Shown: one piece after another, positions 48,340 to 61,059 of the stretch | Layout: the number at the start of each line of letters is the position of its first letter | Numbering within the stretch: position 1 is the first letter of the stretch | From: Plectrocnemia conspersa | Lineage: Eukaryota; Arthropoda; Insecta; Trichoptera; Polycentropodidae | Length of the DNA: 64,000 bases | Direction of reading: 5' to 3' | Assembly (NCBI GenBank): GCA_009617715.1 | Contig: VTFK01000340.1 | Coordinates: forward strand, 124,001 to 188,000 | Program-made: the position numbers and the translations under genes | The notes under the pieces: generated by a model | Told to the model about the DNA's origin: nothing | What the model saw: the letters and a program-made list of their open reading frames with translations, nothing else | The model's database searches: none

Positions 48340-51290
48340 AAAATTTATTAAAATATGTATAAAAATCATCAAATACAAAAAAAATGTTTTTTAAAATATT
48401 TTTTTAGTTTATAGATTTAAAATATAATATAAATAATGTGGATATGTATTAGCTTCTCTATACAGAAAAAATATGTACCTAAATTTTGGCGAACGTTGGC
48501 AATTTAAAGTTTTAGTTTTTAGAGAATTTTTAAAACTTTGCTTTAAAAAATTTTTTAAACAAAAAGGGGCAAAGTTTCAAAATAAGTACTATTCATTACC
48601 AACCAACTACTAAGCGCACAGTATTGCAAAAATCCATCTTACTGACGCCTTTGAAACTAAACTACACAAAAATGTATAACACTAATTTAAATATTTTTTA
48701 AATTAAAAGTTTCAGAATAAAATTTCAATATTTATTCAAAATTTTTTTTCAACATTAAAAATATTTTTTATTTTATTATGGATTTTAAATATTAATCATT
48801 TATTATAGATTTTAAATATCATTAGTTCATTATTAATTTTAAATATAGTGAAAACTTTTTACACTCATTAATTATTAAAATATATAATGCTGCGCAGAAA
48901 AACATTTACTTTAAAAAATATGTAAATCAAAATATTTTTTAATCAAAAAAGACAAAGGTTTCAAAATTATTAATATTTTTAAAACGCACTTTTGGTCTAA
49001 AGTAACAGATTAGGTGCTTGATATCTTTAGTTTATTGTTTCTTTCTCATTAGTAAATGTAATTAAAAACTGACTTTTATATTTACACATAAAACATAGAA
49101 ATATTTTTTTTAAATTATAAAGTAACTTATGATGTCACCAAAAAACTTTTTTATTACGAAAATTTAAATTTATGATATAATTGTGTTATGCAGCGTTAAA
49201 ACTGGCACTCAAACACATAAAATACCCTAAAACACAATCAATGACTTATAATCACTCACATTGCACTAACTATATATGATCGATTGTGTTGTAGCGTTAG
49301 TAAGGTGTAACAAAATATTTTTTCATATCAGTAATATTTTTGAGCGGATGTGTAACCGATGCTATTTATTATTATTATTATTTATTAAACTGTAAACCTA
49401 CTTTTAAATGATACAAAATGTTACGTTTTAATATTTTTTTTATGTTGAAAACATTTTGATATTTTTAGTTTTAATAATATTTAGTAAAGTTACAAACCTA
49501 TTTTAAAAAATATTACAACGAAATCTCTTTGTAACGAATACCGAAATAACAAAATTCCCAGTATAACGAATCTTTAATTTGTCCCCGAAAAACTTGCATA
49601 CAAAATGTTTTCATTATAACGAAGACTGATCTCAGTATAACGAAATATTTTGATCCGAATTTAAGAATGACGTTGCAACTTTACACAATATTTCTCCAAA
49701 TTCAGTTCGTTCTTGACGTGGTGTGTGACAGATGTGTTCAAAAGCGACATTACAGGTGTTTCGCTGACCCTCAAACTTTTTTTATAAAACATTTTTTTCA
49801 CAAATTTTATTGTTTCATACGGTATCCTTAAAAATGGGCAAAAAACTATCTGTCAACCTTATAAGAGGTTATTTCGATGTTGTAGTAATGTGATAATTAA
49901 AAATAAAATATATCATCTTCCTTACGTTCAATATAACGAATTTTCAGTATATATATATGTAAATTTATTCATTGGTTCCGTGAGCTTCGCTGTATTGAAA
50001 TTTCATAGTACAATTTTTAATTTATTACTATCTAGCCAAGTTTTAAACCTATTCATAAATGATATACAATATTTAGATTTATCATTAAATATCTAAGTTT
50101 CAATATAACGATAAAATCTAACGTTGTAAATCTAATAAATAATATAAAATGTTTTCTTCTGGAAATATTTAGTCAAGTTGTAAACCTATTTTCAAATGAA
50201 TTGAAAATGTTAAGTACTTTTTTTTTATAGATTGAACTATTTTGTCTATCATTGAAAATCCTAAATAGTAATGTCCAATTTGAACCATTAAATTTTAAAA
50301 AAAATATTTAAAAAAAATCAGAACGAAGCAAAAAATTATATTTAAAACCCAAAAAAGTTGAGGGTCCGGTATTGTTTTCGCACAATTTTTTTTTTAACTC
50401 GCTAGATTAAACGTATTGTTCGGTACCATTAGTTTTTTTTAAGGTTAATATATTTTCACGTTATTTATATGATATCACAACGCATTACTGTAAATGATTT
50501 TATTCTTGTTATAAATCAACTATTGAAAATAACATGATTATCTTGTTATTACTTTATTTCGATGGAGTAAACCACACAGTTGTTTGTCCTTCTTTTCAGT
50601 TGACAATTATAGAGTGAGTCACTTTAAACTTAAAGTTGGAGTTGAATAAAGGCCACCTGAAGATTTTTTGTAAATTGTCTAATCAAACTTAAGAGCCAAA
50701 AATATATTTTATTTTTAACCAGCTAAAATGTAATGAATTATTTTGTGTAAGTATTTTGCTAAACGTAATTCATTATTATTAAAAAATAACTTTGTGAATT
50801 GATATATTATGATCAATTAATTAATTAATTATATACACGAAATACCTATGTTAATTTTATTTATAATTGTATAAAATTTAATTAAAACATTCTCAGTACA
50901 ATAATTAAACATTTTGTTGTTATAAATTAATTTTAAAACAATGCGATATTTTCTTAGAAATCTTTAAAATATATTTTAAACATGATGTGTATCAACCACA
51001 GCTGAGATAACTAACCACAATTAGTGGCATTAAAGTAAAGAAAATATTAATTACAAAAAACTTAATCACAATAGTACAAAATAACCTTTAACCACAAATT
51101 TATTAGCAATTACATATGTGAATATTTAAGGTTAATAAATTATTTAATTTTGGTAGCAATGATATGGTTTTAATTATTGTATTATTATTAATAATGTAAT
51201 AATAAATTACTCTTTCATCATCTCAATAATTAATGTTTAATTGCTTTATTTGAGTTGTGTTAACATCGATATTCAATTGATCAATTTATT
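48340..51290. other. AT-rich tract with ATAACGAA words
   Basis: No gene seen. At 49530-49660 the words AGTATAACGAATC, ATTATAACGAAG and AGTATAACGAAAT repeat, and CAATATAACGAATTTTC and ATATAACGAT follow near 49930 and 50105. Repeated (A)TATAACGAA is common at the ends of Tigger/jerky-type elements, so this tract may be a decayed one. Borders cannot be set. Confidence 0.3.
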
Positions 51291-51299
51291 TAATATTTT

Positions 51300-51610
51300 T
51301 TTCAATCTCATAAAATTTCGGCCCTTAATCCAGGCGGCAGTAATATTCTCAATAGTAACGGCCACGTATAAAATATTATGTTTATTGACACAAAAATCGA
51401 ATATCAGTATATGGTGCACGGAACACGCGGCCGGGGCTTTATTGAAAATCTTCGTGATAAGTGGAGGGTTAAATTTTGCAAGGAATTCAATCATTTCATA
51501 TTACACACATACACCTTGGACACATGTTTCTCGAAACATGACCTCGCACGAAGGTCAGTTTTATAATATATTGCTTGTCCGTGAGACGGCCGGACTTTGA
51601 GACACTGATC
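51300..51610. promoter_or_regulatory. GC-elevated block, candidate regulatory element
   Basis: Three frames overlap here (119 and 62 codons on +, 73 on -), all without a domain. That pattern fits a stop-poor conserved non-coding element better than a gene. It contains GGCGGCAGTAATATTC, GTTTATTGACAC and CGCGGCCGGGG. Confidence 0.28.
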
Positions 51611-52041
51611 CTTATACGAGATATATTTGTTTATTGGATTCCTTTTCTCTCTTTTTCTCTCCTCGTGCCTACGTCTTGTTTTCCTAGCGTTCGCTTTTTA
51701 TTAACTTTTCTTCCCTTGTATAATATTTTTTTATATATTTTACTCACATCTCGTGTACGTTCCGAAAAAGTAATAAGTAGTGATTATTGTAAGACCGTTA
51801 ATAGTGCATTTTATTGTTTGAAAAATAGTTTACTATATTTAGACGGTTTTTATTAAATGATATAAAATAAAGTTTAACACACAAATAATTGTACTTTATA
51901 ATAAAAAAAAAGTTATATCATTTTTTAAATCAGCGTATGAATTAAAAAAATATTATTCAAAAATACACGTCACGTGCAAGTATCTGTGAAAATTGTAAAA
52001 CAGACAATTGTAAAATTTCCAATACATAAGCTATCAATGAT

Positions 52042-52642
52042 TTAACCCTTTAAACTCGTTAATGTCAAAAATAAAAATAAATGTAGTTTATAGTTTAAAA
52101 TTTAAAAATGTAAACTAATTAAAATAAAGGGTAATTTAAATAGATTTATCTAGTTATTTTATATCTTTTGCTCCATTTACAATAAATATATAACTGGGGA
52201 GTTATTCTAGATATATTGGTGTTTCTTTATGATAATGTTTTTTTACTTCAATCTGTTTTTCTTTTCTGATATTCAGCAAGAATTCAATCTTTAAATTTTG
52301 CGTGAGTGAATCGCCTATCCAGGATTCATTACGACAATTATAAATTTTTATTTTTGATATTTTTACAAAAACTACAAATAAATGTAGTTTATAGTTTAAA
52401 ATTTAAAAATGTAAGCTAATTAAAATTAAAGCTAATTTAAATAGATTTATCTAGTTATTTTATATCTCTTGCTTCATTTACAATAAATATATAACTGGGG
52501 AGTTATTTTAGATATATTGGTGTTTCTTTATGACAATGTTTTTTTACTTCAATCTGTTTTTCTTTTCTTTTCAGCAGGAATTCAATCTTTAAATTTTGCG
52601 TGAATGAATCGCCTATCCAGGATTCATTACGACAATTATAAA
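52042..52642. repeat. Two-copy direct repeat of about 268 bp
   Basis: Copy 1 (about 52077-52344) and copy 2 (about 52377-52642) align closely, from AAATGTAGTTTATAG to GATTCATTACGACAATTATA, separated by about 32 bp. The few differences imply a fairly recent duplication. A piggyBac-like end TTAACCCTTTAAACTCG lies directly left at about 52042. Confidence 0.85.
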
Positions 52643-52689
52643 TAATTTTATTTTCTTTAACGTTTGAGTCGATTTCTCTCTAATCATTT

Positions 52690-53050
52690 AAATTTCTTTT
52701 AATAAGCAACCATTCTTGTATGATAAATAGACTCTGTGTTTGGATTTTCACAAGAAGCTCTAATGACTGTGTCATTAGCAAAGGTTGTTCAGGTAGTTCT
52801 GTTTTTTGTCTGCTGTATACATTAAATACAGTACCGGCCCTAGGACATTACTCTAAGGTACTCTAGATTTTATTGGACAGACAGAGGATTTTTCGTCTTG
52901 ATATTTTAATGTAAAATATCTATCGCTCAGATATGACTTAATGATTTCATATAAATGGTAGTATTTTTTTTATTTTATATTTTATCCCATATGCCATACT
53001 TTGTCAAAAACCTTAATTATATCCAGAAAAGCAGCTAAAAAACTTGACGC
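52690..53050 (-). pseudogene. Jockey-clade LINE reverse transcriptase fragment, minus strand
   Basis: On the minus strand, in order: FLDIIKVFDKVWH (motif A, 53029-52990), KSYLSDRYFTLKYQ, RVP-stop-SNVLGPVLYLMYTAD (motif B region, near 52865-52810), and TFANDTVIRAS (motif C, where the family has FADD; near 52785-52745), then IQEWLL. Order and spacing match a jockey-clade reverse transcriptase. Stops, a frameshift and the changed catalytic FADD show it is inactive. Confidence 0.88.
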
Positions 53051-53160
53051 AATACCCGTTAAAATTGCAAAAAAAAATTATTACACTTAATGATTTATTG
53101 ACAATTTAATATTACGAAAAATTAACATACAATTCTACAAATACAAATAACTCAACCAAC

Positions 53161-53470
53161 ACAATAGACGAGTAGTACTATTGATCTGAAGGACTTGAGA
53201 TCGAAACCCATACGAATCATATTCTTTTTTTAATTCATATCGTATCTAGAAGATCGGAATTAATATTTAAAATTGTATTTAACAAATGTGAAACATAAAA
53301 AATATTATATTCTAATCAATTTAACCAGTATGATAAACTAGTTTTGATCTGAGTTTAAATTCTAAATGGACCTTAGTGGTTTTCAATTTTAAAATTAAAA
53401 TTTTAATTATTATATAATTTTAATTCCGATCTATAATCACAGACAAAGTTAACTTAGATTTTCTTAATCA
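53161..53470 (+). mobile_element. Two diverged SINE family pieces
   Basis: 53161-53270 has the head (GACGAGTAGTACTATTGATC, B-box-like GAGATCGAAACCC, ATCGTATCTAGAAGATCGG). 53325-53470 repeats a head remnant and has the tail TCCGATCTATAATCACAGA. Both align with the + copy at 63617-63800, and the second follows the first directly. Confidence 0.6.
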
Positions 53471-53479
53471 CATGGATAT

Positions 53480-55620
53480 ATATCATAATAATTAATTAAA
53501 AACGAGTTAAGTCGTACATATTAGGCATTGAAAATAGTTTATAAAGCTACTTTAACTTATAGAAAATATCTTGTTTGTATTAAATAAAAAAAGGCTATTA
53601 TAGTATTGTAATGACAAACGGAATGCGAAATGATAAGTGCAAGGTTGCTAAATCTCTACCTGTTTAAACTAAAACGGTTATGAATTGCAAATATAATATA
53701 GTAGATGCCATATATAATAATAATAAACAAATCTAATCACGTTTTTTAATCTTTGAAATTGGCCGTAGCGTTGAGTGTGGGCGAGCTAAAAACCTTCACT
53801 AATCAGATCAAGCGTATATAAATGCATATATAGCGCATATACTTTACTTTACATTTTTAATTTGCTTACGTCAGTACTTCATTAAGAACATCTACTTGAT
53901 ATATCTGACTAGAAACACAAGAAAGTTCATCCAAACGCACACCAAGTGGAGTTACGTCAACCATTGTCAGAAATTGATTTGACCAAAAAGCAGCTGTGTT
54001 CATTTTCAAGTCAACCCTAGTAATACTTAATTGTATAAATTAATATGTAATACTTAATTGTATAAATAAATATGATAATAATTCGAATGTAATAACTATA
54101 AAAACCTAGACGGTTATATACATATGTTTATATTATTTGAACACATATTGGAGAAATGATGAAATAATGAGATCATCACATCTTGAACTATGTTTCATGG
54201 ATCTTTAGCACTCCGTGATGTACGTAATGTTTTAAGAAAACTATTTATTAATAACTTATATAATTTTATTACTGTTTTTTTTATTATTCTCTTAATTGTA
54301 TTTAGTTTCTATATTTAAAACAAATTCTTGAACGATGGAAATTATAAATCATTGTCAACTTTTTAATTAATGTTTTTCCGCGGCGATACCGACAATGCAG
54401 TGGCGAAAATTAAATTGCATTAATTATACCCTAACAGATTTTAAAAGCATAATACTATGCTATAGAGAATATATGTATTATTTTCGCCCTGCGCTTAGTG
54501 GCATAGCGTGCAACACGTTACTGTAACGTTATTAAATGCATTGTATTAGAAGGGTGTTTTCATCGTGTGAACAGTGTAAGCAATATATATCAGGGGTTTT
54601 TAAAGCGAATTTTACTTAGAGCCCCTTGTGATTTGATGGCAAATTTCAAATAAAGTTCCCACAATGAAGTCATGAAAAATAATTTAAAAATCCCATATCA
54701 GTTTATATATAATATAATATACTATTTTTTAACTTGAGTTTAATTTTACTTGTATTATAATATACATTGAATTTCATACTCTTTAATACGAAGGATATTT
54801 GAAAAGAAAGATACGGTATTAAATACATCAGTCACAATAACTTCGTATTTTTTAGCAATTTTAAATGGCCTTTACATAGAACTCGTTTAAAAAATTAAAA
54901 GTATGCAATACTGGTATTTAATAAAGGGTTACATTGGGATTGAGATAGAAAATGTTTTGCGTTAGCTAATAGTTAATAAAGATGCGTTTTAAAGTTATTA
55001 AGATATTTAATATTAAACTTTATATGTTTACTTTTCGTTTTAGTTTTATTTGTTGTATTGTATTAAAAATTGAAATTTTAAATCAAAATGCTCCATTTCA
55101 TTTAAATAACTCTTTAAGTGGTAATTCGTGTTTGCTGCATATATAGAAAAGGGGGAGGTCACGTCTGGAGGTGTAGTTGTTGGCTTTTAATGGCTTTTGC
55201 ATATTGAAAACGAAAGGAAATTATTGAAATGATTAATGATGTCGTTTCTAAGTGGTTGTACGTTTTATGAAAGAGCTTATGACGACTTAATGAAAAGAGG
55301 ATTTCAGGATTATAATGCGTTGGCGTATGAAATTGATTACTACGACTTGTGCGTAAATTGATAGAATAATAATAAATAAAAAATACATTATATGAAATGA
55401 CTTCAATTCCTGACAATTAACTTTTATCATAACAAGCTAATCCAATAAAATATCTATTATGCTTTGGCACAATCAATTGATTATTTTTATTGGTTTTATA
55501 TTGCTGATAAGTTGCTTATATACCAATTGCAAATGTTTGGTTTATATATTATACGGCAATTAACAATAGTTTAATTAATTGGTTTATTTTGATACGTTTA
55601 CGTTTTTAAAAAATATGTAT
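53480..55620. other. AT-rich with a 27-bp tandem pair
   Basis: No gene seen. A 27-bp unit beginning TAATACTTAATTGTATAAAT is present at 54021-54047 and 54048-54074 with one mismatch. The 85-codon minus-strand frame at 55159-55416 is unrecognised. Confidence 0.4.
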
Positions 55621-55629
55621 ACAGCACTT

Positions 55630-55830
55630 GAAAATAAACGCACGGTCATTCTGTTTGCCCATTACCCTCAGCTTGGGTTTATTTGATTTGTCATGCTTTC
55701 AAATTGGTGATTAACATGTGGCTGTGATCCCATTTTAATGTTGAACAAACAAGTAACCAGTACGGGTTGCTCAGGGGTACACAACCGTTGACATAGGTCC
55801 CGACACAAACATAAAACGATGGTTGTTAAA
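55630..55830. other. GC-elevated non-coding block
   Basis: About 200 bp richer than the flanks with CACGGTCATTCTG and GGGGTACACAACCG. No frame. Candidate regulatory element from composition alone. Confidence 0.2.
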
Positions 55831-56328
55831 CATATCAATTAATTAAACTCTATATAACGCTTCTAGATCATATTTAAAAAAAGATTAGGTCAGGTCATAA
55901 ATTCGATTTTTAAACAATATTAATAAAAATAATCAATTATATATGTTAAAGTAAGATAACATAACTGTAATAAATATGTATATATATATACACATTTAAA
56001 ATATTTGTTTTAGTAATATATGGTAAATGATAAAAAATACAAAATAAATATATTTTTTTATAAATAATATTTCCGTTCAAAGATTGGTAATCAATGCTTT
56101 TATGTTTACCCATCATACGCCATTATAAACGAAAAAATGTCCGTACACAATACAATCTTTGTACGGGAAAACAAATGTTTGCTTTTCATTCATTTATGTT
56201 TTAATGATCCCCTAGAAGGAGATTTCGCGAGGGAGACAAAAAGAATATATGTATTATTTTTATGCTAATATAAACATTATTCCGAATATATTATTATAAA
56301 TAATTGTTATATGCCAGAATTATACTAA

Positions 56329-56362
56329 GATAGTGAGTTACATAAGTCTGTAACTCACTATC
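56329..56362. repeat. Perfect 13-bp inverted repeat with 8-nt loop
   Basis: GATAGTGAGTTAC (56329-56341) is followed after ATAAGTCT by its exact complement (56350-56362). The stem is too short for a typical microRNA precursor and no T-run follows, so a transposon remnant or protein site is as likely. Confidence 0.7.
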
Positions 56363-56529
56363 CCAGTGTAATCATCTATTTTTCCACCCCCTAGCCGTTT
56401 CCAATTAAAAGATAGCAAAGAAGCAAAAACTCTTAGGCTCATTAAGTACACACTTATACATAGTGTCTATACTAATACAAGTAATGTACGTGAATAAGAT
56501 CGATGCAATTTTTCAACGTGAGAAACAGT

Positions 56530-56715
56530 ACCATCACGTGTGTAGAATGAGATGATTTGATCGCCTAAGTGCTGCGGCTATCTCCTCAGAAGACCCTCTT
56601 TTGAGTCCACAACTTTCCGACACCCCTCGACTCACACCATCGCACTGACCATAGGTCTGCGTCTATCCACTTTTTGCCCGTTGGTTCATCCTTCTTCGAT
56701 ACCGATATTAAAAGT
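56530..56715. other. GC-elevated pyrimidine-rich block
   Basis: C- and T-rich on the + strand (CACCCCTCGACTCACACC and onward), with CACGTG at about 56535. No frame with a domain. Confidence 0.22.
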
Positions 56716-56719
56716 GCTG

Positions 56720-57890
56720 TCAAATTTTGTCTAAATAATAAAAAAATGATAAAATAACACCAGATACATTTATTAACTAGTTCATTGTAATTTTTACTAT
56801 AGTTGGTTTTTTTTTAAATAACATTATCTTTAAATGTTATGTACTATTTAATTATTATTGGTATATTAATGCAGATTATACCAATGACGTCAATTATGAA
56901 GTTTTGTTTATTGTTTTTTTTTAATAATATAAATATTATTTAGTTAATGTATAAAAAAATTATAATTTCTAGAAACCAAAAGTTCAAAGTGTTTTTATAT
57001 TATTTTCTCATTATACCATTATTTGTGTTGACAATTTGTTTAGAGGACCATTTAAATGAGCAATATATAAAGTAATCGCTTCATATAACGAATTGTTTGT
57101 GAAAGCTTTTGAACAGATTAGGTATGAGTGAGCAGCGGCAAGCAAATATTAATCAGAACAGTGAACACCCCAACGAACCTTTTCCAAAAAAACAAAAGAT
57201 TCACCTTATATAAATGCACAAACCAATAGTTTTTATTGCACATATCTCTTAAAATAATTTATTGTTAAATCGCACCTATTTGTTTATAATAAATAAATAA
57301 TATAAAAATATTAAGCGCATTTAAGCTTTTTCTCTCTTCACTAGCAATAGTAAATATTCATAACTAATAAAACATTTTGTTTGTTACAGGTACATACAAT
57401 TAACCGAATTAATCAACACTTCAGATAACATCTTTGGTATGATATTTTAAGTTACATGTTAATCCAAAATAATATGAGTTTCATATTAAAAAAATAACGG
57501 TTTAATATGTGGCCGCGTAGCGAAATATCATAGTTTTAATAACATAAATCGTGTTTAATAAAATATATGTTCTACAGAACTTTTCTACTTTTCACGAGCC
57601 CGGCTCTGATGCTGGAGCAAGGTCGCTTGTTCGTGTTTTTGTAAAAAATATGATAGCATACCTCAAATATGTATGTTATATACACATATAAAAATATTGC
57701 ATATAGTTTTAAATTATCAATATAATAATTTAACAAATTAAATAGATGATTACTTCATTGTTTTCTATATTTTATTTAATAAAATCCACACGCACAAAAA
57801 TAAATAAAATTGTTGGTATCTATTGACTGCACCCGATTCTTTCCCTCGACTGCTAATATATGAACTAATGCCCTTTTTCCATCTATCGAT
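56720..57890. other. AT-rich, no gene seen
   Basis: Only a small richer patch at 57590-57640 breaks the AT filler. No coding or repeat structure was identified. Confidence 0.4.
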
Positions 57891-57899
57891 AAACGTATA

Positions 57900-58330
57900 A
57901 AATACATTATACGGCAATTTAATCAAAACACACATCGCGATACCGGCCGCTGCTTGTATCCAATTTCGACCCTTGTACCCCTGGCTTTAAGGGCAATTTT
58001 AAGGTTTCGTTGGCGATTCCCTTTTAAGCTTCCGTAGCGCCTTGTTATGTCGTATTGATTATGGTTAAGGGGGTCGTAATGCAATAGCGATATAAGGCAC
58101 AATGACGTATTGTGTTGGCTTTGCCTTCGTTCCGTACCTAATAAGGCCATTTTAAATTTTACTAAAGCTTTTAATAAGCACACATACACACACTTGAAAA
58201 ATACCAATCGCCCTTAACAAATATCCCTTAATTAACTGTCACACAACACCGGCGATTTATTTACACCTCGTTAGAGGCGAACGACTCGCCGCCTTTGTTT
58301 GCGTGTTTAAGAAGTATAGCATACTTGTCG
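57900..58330. promoter_or_regulatory. GC-elevated block, candidate regulatory element
   Basis: A 94-codon minus-strand frame covers 57923-58207 but has no domain. The DNA words (GGCAATTTTAAGG, CCCTTAATTAACTGTC, GGCGATTTATTTAC) resemble homeodomain and Hox-type sites. Best read as non-coding. Confidence 0.28.
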
Positions 58331-59409
58331 TTGAAAGTGAAGTGTTGTAAATTTATTTAATACTTTTTTGCCACATTTAATACCTGTAATATTTTTACCT
58401 TTCATCTATTGGAATTATTGGCATTGTTTAAATCTGATAAAAATATATTAAAGATCATGTTTTAATATATTTTTTTTACCGATCATAAACAACCTAATAT
58501 TAATTATAGAAAATATGCTTCTCATTGTCTATAAGTTTACTGCCTATTGCAAGAAAAATTAATGAAAATTTTTAATACATAAACAATTTGGATTTTAATG
58601 CCCTACTCGTGTTATTTATTAACTTCGTAGAGTTTTAAAACATATCCTCAAGGTCTATAAGAGAATGTTTTGGACATTGCTAAAGTTTTATGTCACGTAG
58701 GTAGTGCATTAAATAAATTAAATATAGAAGTAGCATAGTTTTCACTTATATTTCGATTCGATTATTAGTAAAAACACAGACACTTATCTAATAGCGTTTC
58801 TGGTGTTAGGTTTAATAATAGTCCTCTTGTTGCTTAAAATATTTACGAATGATATTTTAACTACATATAAACGATATAACCAATCTATTTGATGACCACA
58901 CGGGCATTTCATGCTTCTATACAATTTTCCATCAAGTGGTAGATAGTCTTGATTCTAAGTCTTTTGAATTTTCATGCAAAATTAACATAGATTAAAGTTT
59001 AATCTATTGTTTAATTATTAAACAATTAAATGAAATACAAGTACCGGAGATAAATCCCATTTTTTATCATTAAAAAAGTATATAAAGGGTTCAAAGTAGG
59101 GATGTGTTAACTCACATAAATGTAGTTTAGATATATTTAAACATGTAATTTTATTTTTTTATACCTCCATTTACTTAGATTTTACCAAGAAAAATATAAT
59201 AAATTTAAAAATTGTCATAATTTTCAGTTAGTCAGGATTTTATAATCCCTACTTTTTATGTTTATTAGAGGTAGCGATATTGTATTTTTATAAAGATAGT
59301 TTACAGAATAATAAGTTTTTTTCTCCTTTGATAAAATTACATGTCAACTATCAAGTTTGACTAATTTTTGCGATAAATGATACGTTTGTTTTCTATAGAA
59401 AGGATCTCT

Positions 59410-60180
59410 AAAATTCTGCACTTGGACATGAAAGTTTAGTAGATATTATAACTGTTGATTTTTTCGAGAATTTTCAGAGAAAAAATACAGAATCAAAAAT
59501 TCTTATTTCTTGCAATATTTGTTGATTTCTCAAGAATTTTCATAGACATTATTTTTATTAGAAATTAATTTATACGTATATTAGCTGCGGTACCTCATGA
59601 TAGTGAGGGACGGACATCTAGTATTTTTAAATACTTTAAATAAAACCGCTGATTTTTTTTATTGCTGCATGTAGGTTTGTGCCAGATGTTTTTTACTGCA
59701 TTTTTTGGAAATTTTTAATAAAGGTCAGAAGTATTTGAATGAAAAAAAAAGTTAATCATAATCGATGTTCTCAACTACTCTAATCAGTTTTTGCTTTGGT
59801 TATCTAAGAACTACAATAATATTTAGATAAAAAAAAACGTTTCGTGTAGGAATCGGCAGATTGAAAAAATGTATTGAGGCTTTCCACAGAGTAACACTAA
59901 AAAATTTGCCTATCGGCTATCTTAAATCTTGTTTTGTGATAATCCAAAGGGATATCTTATAATAATTCACGTCCATTTTAACAAATCATCATCCTATTGA
60001 AGTTTGTTCTCTTCAACGACCATCAAGTTCTCTGTCATCAATAATATTTTTTCACAACAATATTATATATTGTATTATAGTCACATACTATACATATATT
60101 TTTAGTATTCTCGTAAAAATATTACATAGTATTCTCGTAAAAAATTCTCAAGAAATAAAAAACATCAAGAAATCTGAGTG
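59410..60180. repeat. Diverged dispersed repeat, copy B
   Basis: Matches copy A (36900-37590) in order: ATTGCTGCATGTAGG, GTTTGTGCCAGATGT, TTTTTGCTTTGG, GATTGAAAAAATGTATTG, TCAAGTTCTCTGTC, and the right end TTCTCAAGAAATAAAAAACAT. About 770 bp. No protein recognised. Confidence 0.5.
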
Positions 60181-60559
60181 TCTAATTATAACTAATTTTT
60201 AACCAAAATTCCTTTGGGTTCTTTGAATATAAAAAACAAATACGTAATTAATAAAATTATCAAATTATCAGTCTACATCGTGTTAAGGTCTGGGTATACA
60301 TAATTAACACTTTGAAGTACCCAATATTTGTTTTAAATAACTACCCGAATAATTTTACAAAAAATATTTATGTTAAACTTGTCAAACTGAAGCAACAATA
60401 AATATATATTATTATTTAAACTCATAACTGATTATTTTTTCTTAAATTAAAATAAAAAGGTACAGAAATAAAAATAGTTAGCCATATAAATTGCTTTTTC
60501 CAAGGGTTTTTATTAAGTATAAATTAAAGGTCTTTATCGACAACGTACATTATCATCTT

Positions 60560-61050
60560 ACCCTTTAGTTTGCGGTCTTCTACGACTTCAATAAACCGAA
60601 ATTTAAATCAAATTAGCAGTCATTTGATCATTATCTATCAGGTGGACGCTTTCACTCGAATTCGTAAATAATTCCTAACACAATGAGCTAAAGTGATCTT
60701 TATTGTTGCTTATTACGACTCCGGCGCATATGACATTTGACGGCAAAGGGGCCCTTTCTCACGCAACGAGACCTGTCAAAAATCGGGGTGGGATTGTACA
60801 TCACCGCTGAGGTGCGGGGGAGGGGGTACAGTAAGGGATTGGATAATGGCAGACAAGAACCGTGGGGGGATACGGGAATCTGATGAGGGGAGTGAAGCGT
60901 CGATGGGGTAAACAATTCCAAAAGCAATTTTAATAATAAGTCCATTGGCATTTTCATAATAACGCAGACGGCCAACGCAGTCAAAGCGAATATTGGGAAT
61001 CATCGTAAAAGTGCTCGCTTTCATTCATTAATGTCCTCCGTTATTACTAC
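60560..61050. promoter_or_regulatory. GC-elevated, G-rich block
   Basis: G-rich on the + strand at 60780-60910 (GCGGGGGAGGGGG, CGTGGGGGGATACGGG). Overlapping minus-strand frames of 94 and 82 codons are Pro/Leu rich only because of this bias and show no domain. Confidence 0.27.
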
Positions 61051-61059
61051 CTAATACTA

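Noticed and set aside
51241..51600. 119-codon + strand frame
   Set aside because: It overlaps other open frames in both directions, has a non-ATG start, no domain, and lies in a GC-elevated non-coding block.
57923..58207. 94-codon minus-strand frame
   Set aside because: No domain; the underlying DNA looks like a regulatory block.
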